A DNA stretch of 64,000 nt from Phragmites australis. Its lineage: Eukaryota > Streptophyta > Magnoliopsida > Poales > Poaceae. The translations under genes and the position numbers were made by a program. Below, in pieces: positions 54,732 through 64,000 of the stretch (positions are counted from its first letter, which is position 1; each line of letters starts with the position of its first letter). The notes beneath the pieces are model-generated. The model saw only the letters and a list, made by a program, of their open reading frames with translations, searched no databases and was not told the DNA's origin. The stretch is taken from positions 11,291,501 through 11,355,500 of the forward strand of contig NC_084942.1 in the NCBI RefSeq assembly GCF_958298935.1, read 5' to 3'.

Positions 54732-57700
54732 ATGGGGAAGAAGAGGACTGTCACCCCTAAGAAACCAAAAGCACAGAGGATGATAGCACTAGAGGCCGCC
54801 CCGGTACAAGATGGGGGAAGATAGGAGCCCAAGCCCACACCCGACGTCCGAAAGCCAGTATCACAGCCTGAGCCCTGACCCATGACCGAATCGGGAGAGC
54901 CAACGTCGGGCAAGTGACAAAGAGTACAATCCCGCCGAAGAGGTATTGATACGAGCGAGTCAATACATTTTATACTTGTTGAATGGAGGAATATTCTTTG
55001 TTTATGTTAACTCCCCTTTTTTCTCTCTAGATGGCTGCAGCGCAGTCTCCAAGCTAGACAGCTTGTACTATTGCACGCGCCCGAAAGCTAAGGACATAAA
55101 CACAATGGCCGACAGACAAGGTTACCGTCACAGGAATCAATGCTGATGAGCTGCCTACGGATGAAAAGGCCCTGAAAAGATTTCGGAGGGTCGCAGGGCT
55201 CATTGCTCAGGAGAGGGTGCCGATAACGACTAAGTTCAATGACCTCAGTGACGAAGCGAAGAGGGACTTGTTCAATAATGTCATCATAGAGTATCTAGGG
55301 TACCCTGAAAATATGAGCGAGTGTCAAAAGAACACCGCGATCAATGTAGCAATGGAAGCGATCGTGAAATTTCACTGAAGCTTTAAGAGCAAGCTTGTGA
55401 ATTGGTACTTAGCAAAAGGGGTTGCACGCTACAAACACTTGAACCGGAAGATTGAGATGCTCTTGTGGAGATGAAGAACTCAGAGCAGTTCAAGAAGGAG
55501 AGTGAGAAGAAGAAGTAGCTTCGGGCAAAGAACAAGTATGACCACAGGACCAGCGCAGCAGGTTACGCTGGGAATAGGGTGAAATGGCAGGCAGAGGACG
55601 AGAATTAGCTAGAGAATGCCACGAGAATCCTTGGAATAAATTCCCGGGACGATCGCAGTCATATTTGCGTGCAAGGGGTGAGTTGTCCGATAGCGGGGAA
55701 ATCACATTCAGAAACAGCAAAACCCAAATAGTTGCAGAAAAAGTCAAAGAAAAGCAATCGAAGCTAGCCAAGGTTCTTTCACCGGGGTCAGGGAAAGTGA
55801 TGTTCTCACAGCGGCACTAGGAAACCCGGAGCACCTAGGTCGAGTGCGAGGTGTATCCAGTTCCCAGGGCTGGAAATATGGCTTTCCCTAAGACATCAAG
55901 ATGTACAAGAAGAGGAAGAGGTCGGATGCAGTGGATGTGGATGCATTGACACGGGACATCACCTAGAAAGTTTACTCTAGCATCATGGGGTAGCTTGCAG
56001 CAAAGGGAATAGAGATTTCCATATCACAGGATTTTAGCCCTAGAGCTGCAGGGAAGAGTAGATGCACCTCCAGGGAGGTCCAGCAACAAGTAGCTGCTAC
56101 TGAGACTGAGTCGGATACAATCGACCTGCTAGAAGGGCCCCCGTCCTGCAGCCTTGTAATCAGGTCTGGTAGATATCACATCAAGATTGCAAGGGGCCAG
56201 GTTCTTCCAGGCGTCTGTATCTTACATACAGTCCCAATACGTGCAGGCTATGTCGTGGTTACGGTGGATATGGTACATAGCAATGCCACTGATCACGTGT
56301 TGGAGGTCCCCCTAATGAGGAAGTCATAACTCTCGGTGAAGCTCTTCATCAAAGGATCCAGTGGAAGAGAGGGGACATCGTGGTCTCCAGTGCATCCCTC
56401 CAAGTGCACCGCCGCCGCGCTGGTCACCTCCTGAGAAGGCAGCTTCACTGTCTTCTCCTCTAGAGAAGCTGACTTTACCGCATTCTCCTCCGCATCCGAC
56501 AACCTCTCTTCCAGACCCAATACCGTCTCCTCCAGAGAGCCCAAAAAAGAAGAAGGAAAAGGAGGTCGAGAAGAAAGACTCTAAGAAGTCCCTGCTGGAG
56601 ATGTCGAAGGCCATTGTACCAGCAAAGTCGAAGTCCATTGTACCGATGAAGAAGTCCACGGGCATTGCACCAATGTAGACTCAGGCCAACATGAAATTCA
56701 AATATGGGAAGCCTTTGATGATGGTAGATGAGCTAGCAAGGGCGGGAAAAGCATGTATCGACCTGCATAATTATTACGTACAGGCTTGTAGAGACAGCAA
56801 TGATCAATCCATAGTCATACAGTACAAACGACGACACTTCTTAAGTGATCAAGACGGCTACCTTATTGTGGGTTTCAATGACTTAAACGACCTCTTCAAC
56901 CTTGATGCCTGGATGTATCGTTATTACGGGTCTTTATATTGTAAGTCCCTTGATACTGGATATTCATTAATTAATACCATTAAGACATGAATCTAACTGT
57001 GCCCTTATCTGTAGACACTTGATGAAAGAAACAAGGATCCCGTCAAATTTCTTGACCCTAAGGCCATTACAATATCGGTCATCCAACTTCACCCCGACTA
57101 AGCTGCAAATCATGTAGCCAGGGCAATGCAACAATACTCAAAAGTGAAGTACCTAATAGGTGCCCACAACACTGGTGACCATTGGATCTTACTTAATATT
57201 TGCCTCGAGTGGGAGTTGGTGTTCTATGTCGACTCGTCAAGACCAACATCTGCAAAAGGAAAACTTAGATCGCGTGATTACAACGTTGTAAAATAACTCC
57301 TTAACACGTAAGTTATGCCTATCTTAGTTCACATATTCAACTTTTCGAACATTCAAAGGCTCCATAATCGATCCCACTTTAAGCAGGGTTTTCGACAAAT
57401 ACCTTCGAGCACAACTTGACTACGACGCGAAAGCCGGTCGTAGGCTGACACATAAGATTGGATATGCGGTAAGTGTTACCAAACAAAATACCAAATATTC
57501 TCTGTTGCTGTTTTTTTCTCTTTTCGTCTAACAGTAAGTTTTTCAGCAGTGTCACCAACAACCACTGGGCGACACCTATGGATCCTATGTTGCGTGGAAC
57601 ATGCTCCTCACGCATCGAGCAAAGAATATCAAATCCCCCGATGTAAGTTCTTATTCATAACTAATTTCGGTAATTAGTTTAATTCCATGATAACATGACA

Positions 57701-57850
57701 TTGGTTACGCGTTAAATTATGCAGCAATACAAATGTATGTTTCTCGACACCGGTGCACTCCCGGATATTCGACGATGAATCGTTGAGTTCATGGTGTCTG
57801 ACGTTATCAACCCATAGGGCGAGTTCCACTATAGAAGCCTTAAGTTGTGA
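54732..57850 (+). pseudogene. CACTA second gene: TNPA-like region plus C48 peptidase lacking its Cys (CACTA-3)
   Basis: Start MGKKRTVTPKKPKAQRM after an AG acceptor. An exon at about 55,085-55,375 reads GINADELPTDEKALKRFRRV and ITTKFNDLSDEAKRDLFNNV. Later parts include AALGNPEHLGRVRGV, CSLVIRSGRYHIKIARGQV and GYVVVTVDMVHSN, then a Lys/Ser/Pro-rich linker (56,361-56,678). The peptidase starts near 56,691 (FKYGKPLMMVDELARAGKAC). His codon 57,180-57,182 (GDHWILLNICLEW) and Asp 57,231-57,233 (FYVDSSRP) are kept. At the Cys position the codon is TAT, Tyr (57,577-57,579; QPLGDTYGSYV), one base from TGT. The last exon ends VINP, stop, GEFHYRSLKL. Introns and many stops are present. Confidence 0.75.
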
Positions 57851-58084
57851 AGTCTTAAGTAATTATGAGTTGATCGAAACTTTGTAACATTTGTGATTCT
57901 ATAATGAATACATTTGAACTTTGTAATATTTGCAAATCTGTGATGAAGCGGGTACTCCTATAAGTGTGTTTGTCGATATGTACTTGGATGCGTTGCTATT
58001 GTTTACAGGGAGAAGACGGCTACCAAATCCTGGCTACATTCCATGATGCAGCCAGAAAATAGCTCATTCCTACTAAGCAAGAGA
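57851..58084. other. CACTA-3 3' region of the second gene
   Basis: AT-rich. It repeats a GAACTTTGTAATATTTG-type phrase and probably holds the 3' untranslated region. No gene seen. Confidence 0.4.
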
Positions 58085-58514
58085 AACATAAATGACAGGT
58101 AAAATATATACCCGTCACTTATGTTCTTTATAAGTGACGGGTAACTAGGTTACCTGTCACTTATGTCCTTCTCCCAGTATATGGGTGAAAGCTATAAGTG
58201 ATAGGTAACATAGCTACCTGTCACTTATAAATATAAGTGACAAGTGTAGAAGTTACCCGTCACCTATAAATAATCCATAGGTGACGGATAAGTTATCCGT
58301 CACTTATTATATATATAAGTTCCGTATCCGTTACCTATAACTTTCTCCCTAGCACATGAGAGACGATCATTGGTGACGGGAAATAGTTAATACCTGTCAC
58401 CTTTATTCATCATTAGTAACGGATACGGAACTGTCATTAATGATTAGTTATCAGTGACACGTTCGTCACCCATAAATATTATCACCCGTCATGTATATCA
58501 TTTTTTACGTAGTG
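58085..58514. repeat. CACTA-3 right subterminal array and terminal repeat
   Basis: Many ATAAGTGACGGGT / ACCTGTCACTTAT units in both orientations, ending in TTTTTTACGTAGTG at 58,514. TAG (58,515-58,517) would be the target duplication but has no left partner. Confidence 0.8.
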
Positions 58515-60016
58515 TAGAAAATACCAAAAAGGGCGAAGAAAGCATTCAAACGTCCAGCTGATTCTGATGACCGCAGCATCGATGGCAGAAACTGATGAAA
58601 GGTCAGCGTGTATACTATCCAGTTATGTGCATAGCTCATTACATACTCTTGGCCTGTATACTATGACAGCATCACTGACGAGACAAAAAGGTCTTGGGTG
58701 ATTAAAAAGCTTTTCAAGGAAAAATATTAGTGGATCTTCTTGGGTGATTAAAAAGCTTTTCAAGGACTAGGTATTATTTCAAGGTACTATTGTACTAAAA
58801 ATATTAGTGGATCTTCCTTGTAGCTTCTATGCTCTGTATTTCGCACATAACAAACCAAAAAAACCTCTTTCGAATTTCTTTCAGAAAGACTCCGAGCCTT
58901 GGCAGTCCTAACTGCCTGCTTTTGTGTCGAAACCTTTTGGAAGCTGTATAGTGTTGCTTTTATCTCCCCATAGTCTACATAGCTAAATCCAAAATCTATG
59001 AACTCATTCAGCTTTCTCCATCTGTGATACATGTATGATATATGGAAGAACCGCCGACGCTACATCAGATCAGGAAACATGCAGTATATATAAAGATGAT
59101 CCACTGTATAACTTCTTTCAGTAAACTATGGCCTTATGCATTACTTCACCCTCTTAGTATTTACCATCCATGTCCTTTCTGATTACCCTCTGTCTACTAT
59201 TTCGTTGTTTCACAAATTTTCCTATCATAGTACCATCGTTTGACACTTTGAATTTACCATACAAACTAAATTCTGCCCGCACGATAATACTAGCCGACGC
59301 AGCGCAAACATGAGAGAGACTCACCAGCAGCACGAATTAAAAGGGCACTCTGGGTCTCCTGTAGGAGAGATGCGACACACTGCACGATCTAGTCATCTAG
59401 TTCCCCACACCCACACGGACATCTCCTTAGAACCAAGTGCACCAACGCTGGCTTGCCCTCGAGTCGCGCTTCCATACTGGCCAAGTGCAACAGTGGCCGC
59501 ATGCATCTACTCTGAGAACATGCGGCCGTACATGAATGGCTCTGCAGGAGCATCTCAGATGCAATGCAACATGTACAACATTGAGAATTGAGATGAACCG
59601 CATTCGAGCATGTACATGAAAAAGAGCATAATTTGAAAAATAAAAATTCACCCGCATATGAACGAAATCCTATGAATCACCAACCCAGGTTTGAAGGAAC
59701 CTGAAGAGTCTTGTATTTCCAACATGAACAAAATGCCAGAGAGAACGACTGTCCTTTGGATTGAAATTCTAAAAACATCCAGCGTTACTCCTTTGTTCCA
59801 ACGAGGCATAGTAATTGATCACGGTACCCAAACATCTCATAAGTAACTGCCCTGCCTATATGGAGAGAAGGTCAAGGGAGCACTCCACGGTGGATCTTTT
59901 CGATCCGGGGAGTAGGATCCTGTGCCCATGCAGCCTTCGGCCTTTGCACTAGCTCGCGGTTTGGGTTGGGCCAGCACTGGTTTGGGTGGGCAGGGTCGTC
60001 TACTACTCACCGGCCT
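58515..60016. other. Intergenic DNA
   Basis: No gene supported. It contains a short duplicated block (58,692-58,815, listed separately). Open frames at 58,787-59,032 (minus) and 59,310-59,591 (plus) have no recognisable motif. The last 150 bp precede a TATA box and may act as promoter of the small unit that follows. Confidence 0.35.
58692..58815 (+). repeat. Short direct duplication
   Basis: TCTTGGGTGATTAAAAAGCT begins at 58,692 and again at 58,738. AAAATATTAGTGGATCTTC follows each, the second after a 34-bp gap. Confidence 0.8.
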
Positions 60017-60420
60017 CTATATAAATGGCGGCCATGCGTAGCTTGCTTGACATGCACTTAACCATTCCATCCTCCCAAATCTTAGTGCAAGAGTTCTGAG
60101 CCGTTCACGATCATCCTTGGCAAGCATGGAGAAGCCAGACTAACAACCACCTCAGGGAGGCTTCCACAACCAGCCCCGGCAATCATCGTTCCCGTCGTTG
60201 ACGTCCCGGTTTACCCCCACCGTCCTATTGCTGGCATACCTATCCACATCGACCCATCCATGGCTCAGATGGTGTCGAACATTGTGCAAGCAGAAGTGGA
60301 AGTGGTCACCACAACTCTCGACCTCAACAAAGCCGCGCCTGTCTAATAAGCTAAGCAACGACACCCATTTGAATAAAATGTTATGCTATTGTGTTAGTGT
60401 CTTGTGCTTCTTTTCTATGA
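60017..60420 (+). pseudogene. Small host-like transcription unit, possibly frameshifted
   Basis: CTATATAAATGG (TATA box, about 60,017-60,028) is followed 100 bp later by ATG (60,126) in AAGCATGG context, but that frame stops after five codons (MEKPD). In another frame an open stretch to a stop at 60,345 reads PAPAIIVPVVDVPVYPHRPI, then AGIPIHIDPSMAQMVSNIVQ, and ends LDLNKAAPV, a composition typical of a real protein. AATAAAATG near 60,374 could be the poly(A) signal. A single-base indel near the start would reconcile ATG and frame. No family is recognised. Lacking transposon features, it may be a small host gene or its relic. Confidence 0.4.
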
Positions 60421-60747
60421 GGGTTCTTGACTTCCTGTTGCGTGACCTAGCTGTGTGGTTCGTTGCTCTGTGTTTATCCTTGTTTTATGTTGCTTGACCT
60501 AGCTGTATGGTTCCTTGCTCCATGTTATTCCTTGTTTCGACAGATATATGATTTTAGATGTTCACAACGGTGGATGGTACATCAATGGGGCACATGCCCC
60601 CTCCTTATATTTTGGAAATAGGATATCGCTTTCTCTTCAAAGCAAGATCGTGCAGATTGTGAAACACTTGGTAGCCTACACCACAACCTACTTTTGGATG
60701 CAGATATGTGCCGGGAAAAATCTTGAGCAATGGCATACATTATACTA
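60421..60747. other. Spacer before the non-autonomous CACTA
   Basis: T-rich DNA with a duplicated phrase (GACCTAGCTGT(G/A)TGGTTC, near 60,446 and 60,497). An open frame at 60,515-60,784 has no recognisable motif. Confidence 0.3.
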
Positions 60748-62051
60748 CACTACTACAAAAATTATTTCTAGAGGCGGGTGGTAACTCGTTTTCACAGGCA
60801 TTTAGTGCATCCGCCTGCGATCGAATGCCTGTAGAAATGAATAATTTTCATAGGCGCAAAAGTGACCGCCTGTGAAAATCTATTACCACGGGCGGTCCGC
60901 TTAAGGAACCGCCTGTGATAATCGGTCCCTCAATCGATATTTTTTTAACCGAAAAAAAGCAAAAAAAAATTTTTTGACCGACCAGGAATCCCACACGATC
61001 GCGACGTCACAAGTCACCACAAGTCAAGTGTTTTTTCGCGTGAAATACACGCGCTACGCGATTTTTGGCACTCGAACTCGAAACATGTCGGGTCGCGCGA
61101 ACCCTCCTCACCATCACACCAGAGAACGATTACTGAACATATGAGCATATGTAATTCTTTTGATATCTGCAATCCGAAACTTTAAATGATTATTTGGACA
61201 TATAAATGATTTCAAATGAAAAAACTTTTCAACTACAAAGTTGTAGATCTCGTCGAGGGCTACAATTTTAATATAAATTTTATCCTCATCCGACTTCGTA
61301 TAAAAATGTTATGAATTTTTGAAGATAAACTATCAGCTATTTTCACAGGTGGTTCCTTAAACGGACCGTCTGCGATAATATGATCATTTCTACTGACGGC
61401 TTACATAAGGATCACCTGTGGAAATGAGTGACAGTTTATCTTCAAAAATTTATAATTTTTTCATACGAAGTCGGATGAGGATAAAGTTTATATGAAAATT
61501 GTAGCCCTCGACGAGATCTACAACTTTGTAGTTGAAAAGTTTTTCATTTGAAGTTATTTAGATATCCAAATAATCATTTGAAAATTTAAATGATTATTTG
61601 GATATCTAAATGACTTCAAATAAAAAAATATCAACTACAAAGTTGTAGATCTCATCAAGAGCTACAATTTTCATATAAATTTTTTCCTCATCCGACTTCA
61701 TATACAAAAGTTATGAATTTTTTAATGGATGATCATTTTCAGAGGCGGTTCACATAAGGAACCGCATGTAGAAATGATCATTTTTACATGTGGTTCCTTA
61801 TATGAACCATCTATGATAATAATCTATTATCACAGACGGTTCACATAAGGAACCGCTTGTAAAAATATCTGCAGGAAGCCCTCGCCAATTGTTCAGACGG
61901 TTTTTCAAATAAACCGCATGTAGAAAATTACCCTAAGTGTCTTGAAAAATAGTTTTTTAAGTAATGCTAGGAAAATAGTATCCGACTCTCCACTGAAAAA
62001 AATTATATATGGGGCAAAAATTTTGTGTAGGGAAACATAGCAATAGTAGTG
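60748..62051. mobile_element. Non-autonomous CACTA-like element with an internal hairpin
   Basis: The left end reads CACTACTACAAAAATTATTT, followed by subterminal units such as ACCGCCTGTGAAAAT and TTCACAGGCG. Units of the same type (GAGGCGGTTCACATAAGGAA, GAACCGCATGTAGAAA) occupy the right part to about 61,925. A TAGTAGTG at 62,044-62,051 is a candidate right end, but the 3-bp flanks (CTA, TAT) do not match, so the true end may be lost. There is no transposase. The middle holds three copies of a roughly 150-bp block, listed separately. Confidence 0.65.
61181..61725. repeat. Three-copy inverted block inside the non-autonomous CACTA
   Basis: Copies lie at 61,181-61,333 (plus), about 61,430-61,582 (minus) and 61,581-61,725 (plus). 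Each carries AACTACAAAGTTGTAGATCT, AGGGCTACAATTTT (or a variant), TCATCCGACTTC and TTATGAATTTTT. Copies 2 and 3 meet at a near-perfect palindrome around AAATTTAAATGATTATTTGG. Confidence 0.85.
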
Positions 62052-63524
62052 TATCTGCCAGGAAGTGTCGTGCAACAACAAATTATGTATCGGCATAGCT
62101 CATTGCCGCTCGTCCAGGATACCCGGGCCAGGCACAACAAACACTAGCACATGTAGGCGAAAAAGAGCAGGCTAATTTAGGGTGTAACACTTAGAATGTT
62201 CTGCTCGTGAAAGAAATTAAAAGATCATTCAACATTGGTCTTGTTTGTTCATCTCATTTCTAATGACATGATGGTTCAAATAGATTTCAAATCAGGCATT
62301 CTATTTCAATGTTATCTATTCTTTTTCTTCATAAGCTGTTGTTACCGGATTTTGTCCTTTTTTCCCAGTACACTTCGAGAGCCTGCGTTTTCACAGTAGA
62401 AAACGAAAGCACATTCTCAACATGGATTATTATTTTGAGGGTGCGTAGCTAACGAGCTCGCATTTGACCCTGTCAGATTGACTAAAAAAGCATGCTCCTA
62501 CTGTTCCCCCATCCACCCCACCCAAAATAGGGAAGTTTGCTTCCATTCTTTCTCCCCACTCCTGATTTGCTCTCACTGTCACACCACCGCACCATAGCTA
62601 ACCTTTGCTCATGCTGCCTTGCCACCCTTGGAGTTTGCTACGCCTTCGGAGATTTGCCACCACCGCTTGTTCCCCTTCGGTTCCCTTCCCTAACGAGTTC
62701 TTCATGCACCACCGAGGCTTGTGCCTCGCCATGTTGGAGGGGAGTTGAGGGGGCAGCCACGCCGCTGTTAGAGAAGGGAGGTTGATCCCTAGCCTAATTT
62801 CAAACTGAGATAAGGCTAGGGTTTGGGATGAAACTCCAAATTTAGTAGAAAATTTTTCGGGTTTTGAGATGAAACTATGAAAAGAAGTTCCAGATTTGTT
62901 GTATTTAATTGACTTGAAAGATTTGTGTTGAACACAATTTGGGTTGAAACATTTCAGTTGAAACAATGTGAGTTGAAACATTTCAGTTGAAACAATGTGA
63001 GTTAAAACTTTTCGGTTCAAACAAATTGAGTTGAATTTTTTTTTTCTAGTTGGAACTTTGTCTGAATTTTTGAGTTTAAAGTTTGGATTTGAAACTTTCT
63101 ACCTCTTTGTTCTTGTTCAATTTTTCGTCTGATTTTTCGATTTGAAACATTGAATCAGACTTGAAACTTTTTTCCTTTTCTTGAATAAGGGGAGAATGGC
63201 TTCTGGCTATACTTATTCTAAAGGGTAATGAGGAAGGGGATGAAGGGGGAACGGGGCGTCGAAAATCACGTGCTAGCTAACATGCCAGCACACGGGCTCA
63301 AATTAGTCCCCCTGGTCTTTGGGTGATTTACCGAATTGGCGCATGTCACTCAATTTTCTAGTTTGGTTATGGATTACCTGCAAAACTCTTTCCTTGGACT
63401 TCAACCAAGCATAATTCAGCACATGGAACACAATTATCAAAGAACATATATCCCAACATAAGAAGGATGACAACAGCCGGTCACAGGCGTAGAAGAGTTT
63501 AAGTATGAGCTTCCTTTGGTTGGA
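62052..63524. other. Intergenic DNA
   Basis: No gene supported. A C/T-rich piece (62,520-62,790) followed by CTAGGGTTTGGGATGAAAC looks like a leader or exon fragment, but no protein family is recognised in any frame. A 29-bp tandem repeat lies at 62,943-63,029. Confidence 0.35.
62943..63029 (+). repeat. 29-bp tandem repeat, three copies
   Basis: GTTGAAACATTTCAGTTGAA plus nine bases begins at 62,943 and 62,972 (identical) and at 63,001 (diverged). Partial echoes flank it. Confidence 0.9.
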
Positions 63525-63810
63525 GTAAAAAATGAGTGTTTGACCCTATATAACGGGGCAGACGTCATAGATAAGACTCAACGACCCCATGCTTTGCTTT
63601 AAAGGAGATGCGAGTCTCTAATTTGGGGTGGCTCATTAAGACCATACTCAGGTAACCGTTAGCATCGCACGAGACTTCACAAAAGAAAAACTTGATTAGG
63701 GGAGAGACATCCAACCTAACATTATAGGTATGGGGTGAGAATCGAACCCTAGCTAGTTGGGTGACATACACCCCCACTAGCTAATATATCTTAAAGAGAT
63801 TCTCAACCCT
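63525..63810 (-). mobile_element. Probable tRNA-derived SINE
   Basis: On the minus strand TAGCTAGTGG (plus 63,774-63,783) fits a polymerase III A box, and GGTTCGATTCTC (plus 63,737-63,748) fits a B box, with a spacing of about 25 bases as in tRNA-derived SINE heads. A body of about 200 bp follows and ends in a T-run (TTTTTT near plus 63,527-63,533), as in some grass SINEs. No clear target duplication was found. It does not fold as a tRNA. Confidence 0.5.
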
Positions 63811-64000
63811 GTATGAGTCATGGAAGCTCGAATAACATCAGTTGATATACCTGAACAAGTACCACAAGACGTCCGAATTTAACTGTCGGTAACATGTTTA
63901 CACAATTGGCATCTCCCCAATAATGTCAAGGAACTACAACTATATACAAACATAGTTTTATAGCACGGGGCAATGCTACATGTGAAAGAAAGATCAAATA
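63811..64000. other. Window end, nothing recognised
   Basis: No open frame or repeat is supported in the last 190 bases. Confidence 0.3.

Larger units (their letters stand above)
48240..58514 (+). mobile_element. CACTA-3: CACTA transposon, left terminus missing
   Basis: The right end, reverse complement, reads CACTACGTAAAAAATGATAT, preceded by an array of ATAAGTGACGGGT units. The left subterminal array begins near 48,250 but no CACTA terminus precedes it; a TA microsatellite and short unrelated DNA do. Plus-strand TNP2 (48,902-52,189), internal array (52,375-52,766) and TNPA-like/C48 gene (54,732-57,850) follow the plan of CACTA-1 and CACTA-2. Confidence 0.85.

Noticed and set aside
58787..59032. 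81-codon minus-strand ORF starting MYHRWRKLNEF
   Set aside because: No recognised motif and no clear promoter; possible gene relic, but not supportable.
59310..59591. 93-codon plus-strand ORF
   Set aside because: Mixed composition, no motif, no splice or poly(A) context.
62044..62054. TAGTAGTG followed by TAT as a confirmed right end of the non-autonomous CACTA
   Set aside because: The flanking triplets do not match and only eight bases of the terminal repeat agree, so it is given as a candidate only.
63737..63783. tRNA gene
   Set aside because: A and B box motifs are present, but the arms of a cloverleaf are not; a SINE head fits better.

Overview
The window is nuclear DNA from a grass (Poaceae). 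The evidence is the mix of transposon families: CACTA elements carrying TNP2-type transposases plus a C48/Ulp1-like protease gene, MULE transposases with a plant-mobile-domain fragment, a Tat/Grande-like Ty3/gypsy element with an antisense ORF, a Tourist-like MITE, and small inverted-repeat elements sitting in TA microsatellites. Intron/exon structure and GC-rich leader exons are also typical of grass transposons. A panicoid grass is plausible, but the species cannot be fixed from the sequence. Nearly everything here is transposon-derived and broken by stop codons and frameshifts. Only one short stretch (about 60.0-60.4 kb) looks like a host-type transcription unit.

Layout. 0-6.3 kb: a broken MULE transposase C-terminus carrying a Tourist-like MITE, then a plant-mobile-domain fragment. 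A truncated minus-strand Ty3/gypsy element (3' LTR plus integrase) cuts into that fragment. After it come a MULE-like terminal remnant and a candidate Helitron 3' end. 6.28-17.22 kb: CACTA-1, with a TNP2 gene followed by a second gene (TNPA-like region plus C48 peptidase). 17.99-21.84 kb: a MULE on the minus strand with about 300-bp inverted repeats and a perfect 9-bp target duplication. 21.93-46.99 kb: CACTA-2, same gene order, split by a 12.3-kb full-length Ty3/gypsy element (34,565-46,820; TSD AGTGC) that has lost its reverse transcriptase and carries a long antisense ORF with its own TATA box. 47.1-48.2 kb: small inverted-repeat elements in (TA)n tracts. 48.24-58.51 kb: CACTA-3, left end missing. 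58.5-64 kb: intergenic DNA with a small host-like gene, a non-autonomous CACTA element containing a large hairpin, and a probable tRNA-derived SINE.

How the parts fit. The three CACTA elements belong to different families, each with its own subterminal repeat sequence, yet share one plan: subterminal repeats, TNP2, a second internal block of the same repeats directly followed by a TATA box, a GC-rich leader and long intron, then the TNPA-like/C48 gene, then the right-end repeats. In maize En/Spm the TNPA protein binds the subterminal repeats and represses the promoter there. The internal block would by inference place the second gene under the same feedback. CACTA-2 also repeats one AATAAAG-containing 3' module after each of three ORFs. 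None of the elements looks able to make an intact transposase as it stands.
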